From UBA8437 sp003445035 (GTDB lineage: Bacteria > Planctomycetota > Planctomycetia > Planctomycetales > Planctomycetaceae), in assembly GCA_937901285.1 (NCBI GenBank), contig CALCHI010000095.1:1-15539 (forward strand): 15,539 bases of DNA, given 5' to 3'. This document shows, piece by piece, positions 7,413-14,733 of the stretch (position 1 is its first letter; every line of letters starts with the position of its first letter). The notes under the pieces are model-generated. The model worked only from the letters and a program-made list of their open reading frames with translations. It searched no databases and was not told the origin of the DNA. The translations under genes were made by a program, and so were the position numbers.

Positions 7413-8441
7413 CTACCGAGATGCGGGCCAGTCGTCGGGAAGTTTCAGGGACCAGACCTCGCTGCTGAGCGGCCTCGCGTGGCCACCGGCGATCCAGAGC
7501 TTGCCGCCCAGGACGTAGGCGGAATGTTCGTGCCGCGCCTTCCACGTCGTTGAGGTCTTGTATTCGGTCCAGGTCTTTCCGTCCTTCGAGTACCAGGCAT
7601 CTCCCCAGTTTTTCGACGGGTTGTTGGACCAGCCGCCCAGCACCCACATGCGGTTGCGGTAGACGACCGACGTGAACCACAGTCGCGGGTGCCATGCCGC
7701 CTTTTCGGTCACCCGTGTCCAGTGGACGCCATCGGTGGAACTCCAGACATCGTTGAAGGCCTCGTATTCCGGCACGTAGTTGCCGCCACCGAAGACGAAC
7801 ATCCGGTCACCCAGCACTGCCGCCTGGTGGTAGGCCCGGGGTGTCCAGCCGGCATTGTCGGTGGCTCGCGTCCAGGTCTTGCCGTCGGCCGAGGACCAGA
7901 CATCGTTCTTGAGGCTCTTCTTGTCGCCGAAGTAGTAGTTCTCGGTGCCTCCCAGCATCCACATCCGACCCTTGAACTCGACGAGGGCGGCGGCCAGTCG
8001 AGGAGTCCATCCGGCGGCCTTGGTGGCCCGGGTCCACGCCTTGCCGTCGGTCGACGACCAGACCTGGTTGCTGGCCGAATGTCCCGGCAGTCGACCGTTG
8101 TACCAGCCACCCATGAACCACATGCGGTCCTTGAAGGTCAACGACATCGAGAGGTCGCTGTGGATCCAGGGAGCCCTGGCCGTGACCTGGGTCCATTTCT
8201 TTCCGTCGGCCGAGGACCAGACATCTCGCGGAGGGGCCTCGAACGAATTCATCCAGCCACCGAACAGCCAGAGCCGGTTCTTGTAGACGAGTTCGCCCTG
8301 CGAGTCCCGGGCGGTCCATCCGGCCTTTTCCGTGACGCGGACCCAGGGAGGCTGCGGCGTGTCGGCGGCGGTCACCGGCGATACGAGCAACAGGCAGGTG
8401 ACGATCGAACGGATGGCGTGTCGTGTGGCGAGCATCGTCAC
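7413..8441 (-). CDS. Secreted six-bladed Kelch-type beta-propeller
   Basis: The 342-aa product has a signal peptide (residues 1-25, cleavage likely after VTAA) followed by six Kelch-like units. Each carries a beta-strand ending in GG (LWLFGGW, MWFMGGW, MWMLGGT, MFVFGGG, MWVLGGW, LWIAGGH), and most are followed by a VWSS-x-DG-x-x-W turn. The blades are so alike that the DNA holds a 23-base exact repeat at 7882-7904 and 8203-8225. Kelch propellers bind proteins or sugars; no catalytic residues are recognisable, so this is probably a binding protein. The start is GTG at 8441, overlapping the stop of the ceramidase-like gene (shared bases 8438-8441), with AGG about 7 bases upstream; ATG at 8435 is the alternative. 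The overlap suggests translational coupling and a shared role. It converges on the mutarotase gene with 27 bp between stops. Confidence 0.85.
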   Translation of the reverse strand: MTMLATRHAIRSIVTCLLLVSPVTAADTPQPPWVRVTEKAGWTARDSQGELVYKNRLWLFGGWMNSFEAPPRDVWSSADGKKWTQVTARAPWIHSDLSMSLTFKDRMWFMGGWYNGRLPGHSASNQVWSSTDGKAWTRATKAAGWTPRLAAALVEFKGRMWMLGGTENYYFGDKKSLKNDVWSSADGKTWTRATDNAGWTPRAYHQAAVLGDRMFVFGGGNYVPEYEAFNDVWSSTDGVHWTRVTEKAAWHPRLWFTSVVYRNRMWVLGGWSNNPSKNWGDAWYSKDGKTWTEYKTSTTWKARHEHSAYVLGGKLWIAGGHARPLSSEVWSLKLPDDWPASR

Positions 8442-9865
8442 TTGGAGACCTGTTTCACGAGCTTGTGAACCGAGGTGGCGATGCGTTTCTCGACATCACC
8501 CGCCCAGCGGTAGGCCGGCCGACCGTATTCGTAGAGCCGGGCCCCACCCTCGTAGCCGCCCTCTTCCCAGACTCGACGCGAGGGGATGTAGGAGATCATG
8601 TCGTCGGCGTAACCGCAGACCCACGTCCGCGGGCCGAACTCGTTCTTGAAACGCAGTGCGAAGTCGACGACCGTTTCGGCTCCCATGCCAATCATCAGCG
8701 TGTCCTTGCCCAGCCGCCAGGCGTGAATGGGGTACGGGTAGGTGGGCGAGAACTTCGCCCCGTTGTCGAGCTTGCCCAGCAGTCGCCCGGCCCAGCGACG
8801 TTCGATCCGATTGTTGCTTTTCTGGGCCTTGGTCAGCATCTCGCGGGTGACGAGTTTCTGGTAAGCCAGCGGGACGTATTCGAAGGCGGTCTTCAAGCCG
8901 GGAGCGACCGGGCGGAGTGGTTGTTTCTTCAGGGCCTCTTCGACGCCCACGGCCAGCATGTGCCCGTACTTCTTGCAGAGCTCCAGCTTACGGCGGGGCA
9001 GGGGGTTCTGGTCGCCTCCACAGGTGTTGACGAACATCGCCAATGCGCCGGGATGGTTTTTCTCGATCTCGACCTGGGCGTAACCGGGGTAGTCGCCGCA
9101 CCACTTGGTGAAACTGAGCGTGGTCGGGTGGCAGGCGTAGCCGAACAGGATCGCTCGCAGGCTGCCGTTTTTTCCGGTGACCGTCATCACGGGCACGGTG
9201 TGGTCGACGGGGCCGACCAGGGGCTTGCCGGCGGCCAGCAGCGCCGGCACGTCGGCCTCCCGGTTGTTTCGCCGGTTGACCCCGAAAGTCGCACGACCCT
9301 GTCCGGTGTGAATCGTCGCCGGCTTCAGGTCGGCCAGGGCACGGCCGATCAGTTCGACACTGCTCGTGACCATCCGGTCGGTGTATTTCCGGACCAGTTC
9401 CTCCTGCGCCTCTTCGACCGGGTAGTAATCAATCAGGTCTTCACCCAGTCTCGGGCCACAATGGTTGTGCGAGAAAGTGAACATGATCTGGTGGCGATCG
9501 AGCTGGAATTTCTTCTTCACCTGCTGGAAGACCCGGTCGCTCATTCCCTTGGGCACTCCCTGGAAGTCGCTGGTGATCAGCACCACCCGGTGGCCCTTCC
9601 CGTCATCCAGGGCCAGGGCTTTCATCCACAACTCGTGCAGTGTCTCGGTGGCGACTCGCCTGCCGCCGTAGCCGGCCAGCCAGACATCGGTCCTGGGAGT
9701 CAGGACGGCCTTGGCCAGCCCGGCTTTCCATCCCGCTTCGAGTGGAGCCGACCCGGCCAACAGCAGGGTGCAGGTGATGGTCAACGCCAGGGCCAGCGGC
9801 CCCGATGTGCGTGTTCGTGAAACGGGCGATCCGGGTGTCGCCTGACAACGATCGGTGGAATTCAT
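8438..9865 (-). CDS. Exported neutral/alkaline ceramidase-like metal hydrolase
   Basis: This 475-aa protein resembles the N-terminal domain of neutral/alkaline non-lysosomal ceramidases, zinc amidases acting outside the cytoplasm. ATG at 9865 is chosen because GGGAG (on the minus strand, 9877-9873) is 7 bases upstream; the ATG at 9871 is too close to it. A hydrophobic segment at about 23-38 is the signal or anchor. Family landmarks: TFSHNHCGP with the His pair 133/135, GYACHPTT with His246, GDYPGYAQ, then GAETVVDF and the late GGYEGGARLYEYG segment, which correspond to the Glu and Tyr metal ligands of the family. Where ceramidases have GDVSPN with the nucleophile Ser, this protein reads CGGDQNPLP, so that Ser seems absent. 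It may cleave another substrate than ceramide. The stop overlaps the Kelch gene start by 4 bases. Fold call is good, activity uncertain. Confidence 0.8.
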   Translation of the reverse strand: MNSTDRCQATPGSPVSRTRTSGPLALALTITCTLLLAGSAPLEAGWKAGLAKAVLTPRTDVWLAGYGGRRVATETLHELWMKALALDDGKGHRVVLITSDFQGVPKGMSDRVFQQVKKKFQLDRHQIMFTFSHNHCGPRLGEDLIDYYPVEEAQEELVRKYTDRMVTSSVELIGRALADLKPATIHTGQGRATFGVNRRNNREADVPALLAAGKPLVGPVDHTVPVMTVTGKNGSLRAILFGYACHPTTLSFTKWCGDYPGYAQVEIEKNHPGALAMFVNTCGGDQNPLPRRKLELCKKYGHMLAVGVEEALKKQPLRPVAPGLKTAFEYVPLAYQKLVTREMLTKAQKSNNRIERRWAGRLLGKLDNGAKFSPTYPYPIHAWRLGKDTLMIGMGAETVVDFALRFKNEFGPRTWVCGYADDMISYIPSRRVWEEGGYEGGARLYEYGRPAYRWAGDVEKRIATSVHKLVKQVSK

Positions 9866-9991
9866 GGTCATACTCCCGCTTCCGTCACAGTGTGGATACT
9901 CTGAGTCTCAACGAATGCCCGGCGATCCACCGAGTGGATGAGCCGGAAACCGGCAATCGGTCAGCACTGATGATACGAGGAAACCGTCGAG
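9866..9991. promoter_or_regulatory. Divergent intergenic region with two small hairpins
   Basis: The 126 bp separate the ceramidase-like gene (minus strand) from the Tat propeller gene (plus strand), so promoters for both should lie here. Two adjacent dyads are visible: ATCCAC-cga-GTGGAT (9925-9939) and GCCGG-aaa-CCGGC (9942-9954). They could be operator sites or leader hairpins of the plus-strand transcript. No convincing -35/-10 pair was found by eye. GAGG at 9977-9980 is 11 bases before the plus-strand ATG, a little far for a good ribosome site. Confidence 0.3.
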
Positions 9992-11641
9992 ATGGCACAT
10001 TCGCAGGAGCCGGGATTCACTCGTCGGGACTTGTTGACGGCCGCGGCCGGTCTGGCAGCGGGCGTTTCAGCGGGTGGAAACGGTGAGGTGAGTTCGGCCG
10101 AGTTGGCCACGCCGTCCACGCCAAATCCCGAAATGCTCCACTTCTCGAACCTCAACCAGCCGCAACGGTACCAGTACACCCGGTCCAATGACCTGGCTGG
10201 TCGACGACGGTTTGCGTTTCTGGATACCCGCCAGGTCCGTGAAATCTCGGGTGCGGAACTTCAGTTTCACGCGGCCGAGAAACACGGTGACCCGGTTCTG
10301 GAGTGTGATCCCACACTGGAGACGGGCGTACTGGTCTACGGCAGCGTGCTGCATGATGGGCAACGGTTCCGAATGTGGTACCAGCCGATTGCTCGCAAAA
10401 CTGGTCCCGGCAATCCCTATGACGTCTCGTATGCCGAGAGCACTGATGGGGTTCACTGGGAGCGTCCGGAACTGGGGGTGGTGTCCCGGGGCGGTTCGAA
10501 AAAGAACAACCTGGTCAACATGCGGGGACATGGGCCGAGTGTGATGGACCTGGGCTCCGCGGCTCCACCCGAGCGACGTTACCTGGGGATCGCGGTGGGA
10601 TTTGCTCCGATTCTGGGAGTCCCCGAGGCTCTCGATCACCCACAGACCCGCAGACACCACGGCTACTGGATGTATTATTCGGCCGACGGATTCCGCTGGC
10701 GGCTCTACGAACGACCGGATTGCGGCATCCTGCACCACATGTCCGACACCGCGTGTTTCGTCCACGATCCGCATCGTGGTCGAGTGCTGGGCAGCGTGAA
10801 ACTGGAACCCCGGGTCGGACTCTTCGACCGTCGCAGCGTGACAATCGCCTCCGCCGCGACAAGTGACCTGGCCCAATGGTCCTCACCTCGCCTGGCGGTT
10901 TATCCCGACGAACTGGATGACCGGATGGCGGTCGAACGGGGGGCACGGTTTCTCGAATTCTATGGCATGGGAATGTTGCCGACCCGGGATGTGCTGATCG
11001 GTTTTCCCGAAGCGTATTGGGTGAAAGGGGACCTGCATCCATCCCAGGTGGCGGGCGTGCGACTGGGATGGGAGGGGAAGTGCGACATCCAGATGGCCTA
11101 CAGCTACGACGGCCACGCGTGGCATCGGTCGCTGGGCCGTCAGCCGTTGATCGCGTTGGGCAAGCCCGGGTCGTGGGACGCCGGGTTTCTGACCATGCAG
11201 GGATCGGCGGTCGAGGTCGATGGCATGACCCACCTCTACTACAGTGCCAATCCGGGTGGCCACGCGTTTCCCCCTCGGTTGAACACTCGCAAGATCGGCC
11301 TGGCCCGGGTTCGGCAGGATCGCTTCGCGTCAATCGGGACCAACGATCGGGGGATGGTCGAGGTGTTTCATGGTCGACGTGCGGGGAGCGGATTGGCGGT
11401 CAATTCTGTGAGCCGGGATGGTGGCGAGGTGCGGGTGGAAGTTCGACGGCCCCGCGGAAAGCGGAGCGAGCCAATAGAGGGGTTTTCGGCCGCCGACTGC
11501 CGTCCGGTTCGCGGGGATGGGATCCGCCAATCCGTGGCCTGGAAGAACAGGGCGTGGCAGGATCTGCCGGCAGGCGAGAACCTTTTGTTGAGATTTCAGC
11601 TGGTCAACTCGGACGTGTTCGCCTACGAACTGTTGTCCTGA
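9992..11641 (+). CDS. Tat-exported GH32/43-like beta-propeller protein
   Basis: The 549-aa protein opens with a twin-arginine signal, FTRRDLL (residues 9-15), followed by a small-residue hydrophobic stretch, so it is probably exported folded. Residues about 70-445 form a glycosidase-like propeller with the same signature as the N-terminal half of the gene at 295: YAESTDGVHWERPELG (147-162), GGSKKNN, then SADGFRW (230-236) and SYDGHAW (371-377), and VLIGFPEAYW. Residues 455-549 form a beta-sandwich ending LLRFQLVNSDVFAYEL, paralogous to residues 430-518 of that gene (RLRFVLREADLYALKF). It lacks the HEAT and RidA-like parts. Similar planctomycete proteins are often annotated as glycosyl hydrolase family 32-like or hypothetical, and catalytic acids cannot be assigned with confidence. 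The stop lies in a palindrome shared with the converging SGNH gene. Confidence 0.82.
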   Translation: MAHSQEPGFTRRDLLTAAAGLAAGVSAGGNGEVSSAELATPSTPNPEMLHFSNLNQPQRYQYTRSNDLAGRRRFAFLDTRQVREISGAELQFHAAEKHGDPVLECDPTLETGVLVYGSVLHDGQRFRMWYQPIARKTGPGNPYDVSYAESTDGVHWERPELGVVSRGGSKKNNLVNMRGHGPSVMDLGSAAPPERRYLGIAVGFAPILGVPEALDHPQTRRHHGYWMYYSADGFRWRLYERPDCGILHHMSDTACFVHDPHRGRVLGSVKLEPRVGLFDRRSVTIASAATSDLAQWSSPRLAVYPDELDDRMAVERGARFLEFYGMGMLPTRDVLIGFPEAYWVKGDLHPSQVAGVRLGWEGKCDIQMAYSYDGHAWHRSLGRQPLIALGKPGSWDAGFLTMQGSAVEVDGMTHLYYSANPGGHAFPPRLNTRKIGLARVRQDRFASIGTNDRGMVEVFHGRRAGSGLAVNSVSRDGGEVRVEVRRPRGKRSEPIEGFSAADCRPVRGDGIRQSVAWKNRAWQDLPAGENLLLRFQLVNSDVFAYELLS

Positions 11642-11649
11642 CCGGTCAG
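11638..11649. repeat. 12-bp palindrome holding both convergent stop codons
   Basis: CTGACCGGTCAG is a perfect palindrome. It contains the plus-strand TGA (11639-11641) of the Tat propeller gene and, on the minus strand, the TGA (11648-11646) of the SGNH hydrolase gene. Only four bases separate the two stops. It is too short, without T-tracts, to be called a terminator, but it leaves no other room for one between the genes. Confidence 0.6.
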
Positions 11650-12965
11650 TCCGCAGCGGGCCTGGCCAGCAGCCGGTCGGCGATCGCGTCGGCGAGCATG
11701 CGGTTGCCGAGTTGGTTGTAGTGGCAGCAGTCGTCGATGTAGATCGCTTCGGGTGTGCGGGCGAAGACCATCGTCAGGTCGAGAAAATCGACCCCCGCAT
11801 CAGTCAATTGGCGTCCGGCGGCCTGCAGCCGTGGATATCCGTCGATGACACCCGGGCGGTATTTGTGCTTGGGCTCGAAGGCCACCTTGCGTTCCGTTTT
11901 GCTCATCGGCTTGGAGCCCTCGACGTACTGGTTGGGCTGCAGAACGTGCAGGTAGCGGATGCCGTTGGCATGACAGAGACGTTCGAGTTGTTGCGAGCTG
12001 CGTTGCCAGAGCGTGACCATCTGGTCGTACATCGTGTCGGGATCGTCATAGGAATTGTCAGGGCCGGTGTGCATGTAGACCTCGGCCTGGTTGAGCCATT
12101 GCGAGGTGATGATGCCGAGATCGTGGTCCAGCTGCTGCCGAAACCAGTTGTCCCGGGTTCGCCAGAGAAAATTGAGCATCGGCGAATACTGGAGTGGTTG
12201 GTCGACGAACCAATTGGCCCAGCGTCGGCGGTTGATCCGGAAGGAGGCGTGTCGGTAGAGCGTGTGGACAATTTCTGATCGAGGCAGTTCGCGGACACGT
12301 TCGTGCCAGCCACGGGGGTAGGCCACGTGGACCTGCTTGGGATGGTTTTCCGTCGGGTGCAACACGACCTCGTTGAAGCCGTCGATGTTGACGACGATGT
12401 CGTATTCGCCACCCAGCGAGAGCACCCAGGCCAGGGTCATCAGTTGCTGGGGTTGCTTGTAGCCGGAAAGAGCCAGCGACAGGACGTCGATGTGGCGATC
12501 GCGGAAGTCCGGCCCCTGGCCCAGTCGCCTGGCGAGTTGTTCCCGGCCGTGCATCGAGAAGTACCAGGCCACAGAGCCACCGATGATGGCCACGCGGAGG
12601 CGGTCGTCGGACCGCCGGGCCAGGGGATCACCCTGGTCGAGGAACCCGAGCTGGTTGACCGGGAACCGGGTCTTGGCGACTTCGGCTCCTCCCTGTGAAT
12701 CGGCGTTGAGTACCCAGCCCAGGTGGGGATGGAGTACCTCCTCGAGTGGCGGAGGCGCGTTGCGTTCGAAGCCGGCGGCCCGCTCACGCTGATCGTCGTG
12801 CACCGAGGCGAAGTTGAGTTTCCCGTCGACGATCACCAGCCCGACCAGGCCGATCAATTCGCAGGCGAGCACGACCAGCGTCGCGGTGGCCAGCACAATG
12901 GCGCACCGCCGTCGTCTCGACCGTTTGGGAGGCCCGGAGCGGTTGCAGGATTTGTTCATCGGCAT
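11646..12965 (-). CDS. Membrane-anchored SGNH/GDSL-type hydrolase
   Basis: The frame is open to 13070, but ATG at 12965 (439 aa) or 12959 is the likely start because the upstream gene ends at 12973 and the extra N-terminus is a low-complexity Arg/Pro stretch. No clear ribosome site is seen. Residues 12-20 are basic (KRSRRRR) and 21-46 form one membrane helix, so the catalytic part should face the periplasm. SGNH landmarks follow in order: VAIIGGSVAWYF with Ser131 as candidate nucleophile, LALSGYKQPQQ with Gly168, NIDGFNEV with Asn198, and IDDCCHYNQLG with D412-x-x-H415. The family hydrolyses esters, often acetyl groups on glycans. The substrate is unknown. It follows the AlkD-like gene by 7 bases, suggesting one transcript. 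Confidence 0.8.
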   Translation of the reverse strand: MPMNKSCNRSGPPKRSRRRRCAIVLATATLVVLACELIGLVGLVIVDGKLNFASVHDDQRERAAGFERNAPPPLEEVLHPHLGWVLNADSQGGAEVAKTRFPVNQLGFLDQGDPLARRSDDRLRVAIIGGSVAWYFSMHGREQLARRLGQGPDFRDRHIDVLSLALSGYKQPQQLMTLAWVLSLGGEYDIVVNIDGFNEVVLHPTENHPKQVHVAYPRGWHERVRELPRSEIVHTLYRHASFRINRRRWANWFVDQPLQYSPMLNFLWRTRDNWFRQQLDHDLGIITSQWLNQAEVYMHTGPDNSYDDPDTMYDQMVTLWQRSSQQLERLCHANGIRYLHVLQPNQYVEGSKPMSKTERKVAFEPKHKYRPGVIDGYPRLQAAGRQLTDAGVDFLDLTMVFARTPEAIYIDDCCHYNQLGNRMLADAIADRLLARPAAD

Positions 12966-12972
12966 CGCCGGG

Positions 12973-13683
12973 TCAGCACTTGGCCGTCTTGCGTTTCTTG
13001 CCCAGTCGTCCGGCCGTCTCGGCCTTCGCGATGTACTCGGTCGCCAGGGGGACCTTGCATGCGGTCTCACCGGGGTCGACCGAGACGTTGCCCATTTTCT
13101 TGGCCGCGGACTTGGCCGCTTTCAGGCACGGGGAGACATAGACCCCGACGGAAATCACGAAACCGTTCATCGTGTAGCGGACCCGGTTGGGGGTACCGGC
13201 AATTTCCGCGACGACCTGTTTGAGCAGCCGGCGGATCTCGGGCAGGTCCAGTTCGTCGTCGGGGAGAATGGAAATCAACGATGAGTACGTGCTCCAGCCG
13301 CTGGAGGCCACGGATTCATTCTTTGACGCCATCCACTTCAGTGACAGGTCCCGGGCGTGCTGGCTCTCGCAGGTGACCCACGGGACCGTGTACTCGCTGA
13401 GCATGTTCCAGTCCGACTCCCGGCACCATGCGTCCAGTTGCTTTTTGGTCATCAGGGATCCGTCGGCGACCAGGCCGGCCAGGTACCGGGCATCGGCGTT
13501 GCCGGTGGCGTAGAGTTCCAGGGCGAGGTCCTGTGCTCCACGGATCTGTTTGACGATCGTTTTCAGGTCGGCCACCTTGACGCCGAACATGTTCTCGGGT
13601 GCCCCATGACGCTGAAACGTCCGGCGAGTCTGTTCGCTGCCCAGTTTCTTCAACTGGGCCATCACCTGCTTGAGTGTTGTCAT
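12973..13683 (-). CDS. AlkD-like DNA alkylation repair family protein (HEAT-like)
   Basis: The 236-aa cytoplasmic protein matches the AlkD-type DNA alkylation repair family, helical HEAT-like DNA glycosylases that remove alkylated purines. Signature stretches are the N-terminal FGVKVADLKTIVK (33-45), SDWNMLSEYTVPWV (90-103), LKWMASKNESVASSGW (115-130) and the tail GRLGKKRKTAKC (225-236), which I recall as typical of a subgroup common in Bacteroidetes and planctomycetes. In classical AlkD the helix after WxxSxxEW carries a catalytic-site Arg; the corresponding region here is ESVASSGWSTYSSL, without Arg, so glycosylase activity is doubtful. The start is ATG at 13683 without a strong ribosome site. 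It lies between a secreted hydrolase and an SGNH hydrolase on the same strand, with an unusual inverted repeat upstream. Confidence 0.8.
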   Translation of the reverse strand: MTTLKQVMAQLKKLGSEQTRRTFQRHGAPENMFGVKVADLKTIVKQIRGAQDLALELYATGNADARYLAGLVADGSLMTKKQLDAWCRESDWNMLSEYTVPWVTCESQHARDLSLKWMASKNESVASSGWSTYSSLISILPDDELDLPEIRRLLKQVVAEIAGTPNRVRYTMNGFVISVGVYVSPCLKAAKSAAKKMGNVSVDPGETACKVPLATEYIAKAETAGRLGKKRKTAKC

Positions 13684-13711
13684 GGCAGTGTGCTCTGTCG
13701 GAGCCGATGGT

Positions 13712-13802
13712 GAACCGGTGTGCGATCGTCCATCACGGCCCGATTGTGGTCGACTCGGTTGCGACCACGCCAGTCCGTGATGTGGTCGCTGCGAACCGGT
13801 TC
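13712..13802. repeat. Nested inverted repeat (long imperfect hairpin) between two minus-strand genes
   Basis: Four stem pairs nest in order: GAACCGGT (13712-13719) with ACCGGTTC (13795-13802); GCGA (13722-13725) with TCGC (13786-13789); CATCACGG (13731-13738) with CCGTGATG (13775-13782); GTGGTCG (13746-13752) with CGACCAC (13762-13768). Together they make about 27 pairs in a 91-base element filling most of the 117-bp gap. An alternative stem, GCGACCAC (13761-13768) with GTGGTCGC (13782-13789), competes with the inner ones. The outer arm overlaps the stop codon of the alpha/beta hydrolase gene. There is no T-tract, so it may be a processing or attenuation hairpin, a protein site, or a small repeat element. 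Confidence 0.55.
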
Positions 13803-14733
13803 AGTCGGTCTGTGGCTTCAGCGAACGGTGTAGCCATTCCCTCAGGGCTTTGCGGGCCGGTGAAGGTCTCAGGGGCCAGGCGTCGTTGTGATTGCGGAAG
13901 CCGGTCGACTGGAATGTGAACCGGCCAGGGACTCCGGCGGTGGCCAGGTACTTTCGCGTGGCTTCCAGGCTCATGGCCGCGTTGGCGTGTGACTCGTGGC
14001 AGATGAACTGGGGTCGCTTGCCCAGGCGTTTCAGCCGGATCCGGGCCGAACGCCGATCGGCTCCGGGGTACCCCCAGCGTTCGAAGACCCCGTCGTAATG
14101 GCTGTACGGAATCATCACGGCCCAGAGCTTGGCAATCTCGTCGTCGTAGAGCCCGATGTAGTTGCAGGCGATGGCTCCTCGTGAGAAACCCGCCAGGACG
14201 ACGCGATCCGGATCCCCGCCATGTTGGCGGCACAACTCGGGAACTGCCCGCTTGATGTAATTCAGGGTCGGTTGCGGGTCGTACTCGGGCCGTTTGCCCC
14301 ACCAACTGGTGGCGATCTTCTTGCCGGTGTCGTCGATGAACGGCAGGCAGATCCAGATGTAGTTGCGGCCGCCGGAAATGCCGTATCCCAGTTTGCTGCC
14401 CTCGGGTCGCCCCGTGCTGACGTCGCCGAATCCGTTTCGGTAAGGGCCGTTGCCGGCCAGTTCAACGATCACCGGATATTGTTCACCCACCTTCCAGTCG
14501 GTCGGCAGCCAGGTGACGTGGTAGAGTTCCGTCGATTCGTTCCCTTTCAGCACCTCCTTGACCCGCTTTCCCGGGCCGGCGATTCCAGGTGAGAGTTTCG
14601 GCAGGGTGAGGTCTGCAGGGACCGATGCGATGTCGGGTGGAAGCTGGGCCACGACGGGGGAGGAGAGTCCGGACATGATCAGCAAGGGCCCCAGGAGATG
14701 GGCAACGGACGGTGTTCGACGAGCGGGAATCAT
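13801..14733 (-). CDS. Exported alpha/beta hydrolase (esterase / prolyl-oligopeptidase-like)
   Basis: The 310-aa product has a signal peptide (hydrophobic residues 11-29, cleavage likely near VVAQ) and an alpha/beta-hydrolase fold. The nucleophile elbow is GFSRG, giving Ser184; the oxyanion-side strand is YPVIVELAGNG (86-96); and NHNDAW places the catalytic His at 282. The acid is less clear, with candidates in the ICHESHAN stretch (244-251). The layout resembles secreted esterases of the PHB-depolymerase/feruloyl-esterase or phospholipase type that planctomycetes carry in many copies. Substrate unknown. ATG at 14733 is used; no strong ribosome site is visible. It is first in a minus-strand run with the AlkD-like and SGNH genes, and is divergent from the ceramidase-like gene at 14919. 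Confidence 0.8.
   Translation of the reverse strand: MIPARRTPSVAHLLGPLLIMSGLSSPVVAQLPPDIASVPADLTLPKLSPGIAGPGKRVKEVLKGNESTELYHVTWLPTDWKVGEQYPVIVELAGNGPYRNGFGDVSTGRPEGSKLGYGISGGRNYIWICLPFIDDTGKKIATSWWGKRPEYDPQPTLNYIKRAVPELCRQHGGDPDRVVLAGFSRGAIACNYIGLYDDEIAKLWAVMIPYSHYDGVFERWGYPGADRRSARIRLKRLGKRPQFICHESHANAAMSLEATRKYLATAGVPGRFTFQSTGFRNHNDAWPLRPSPARKALREWLHRSLKPQTD

Noticed and set aside
7385..7429. GGCCCG/CGGGCC inverted repeat between the converging mutarotase and Kelch genes, considered as a bidirectional terminator
   Set aside because: Only six outer pairs and a four-pair inner stem form across 45 bases, with no T-tract and part of it inside the Kelch coding sequence.
7882..8225. Exact 23-base direct repeat, considered as a mobile or CRISPR-like repeat
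   Set aside because: Both copies fall in the same codon phase of successive Kelch blades, so the repeat is explained by the protein repeats.
7689..8468. Open frame of 259 codons on the plus strand opposite the Kelch gene
   Set aside because: The repeated peptide pattern (AVGRGPDIV and similar) is just the complement of the Kelch repeats.
8423..9820. Open frame of 465 codons on the plus strand opposite the ceramidase-like gene
   Set aside because: The minus-strand frame has a signal peptide, a ribosome site and metal-site motifs; the plus-strand frame has none.
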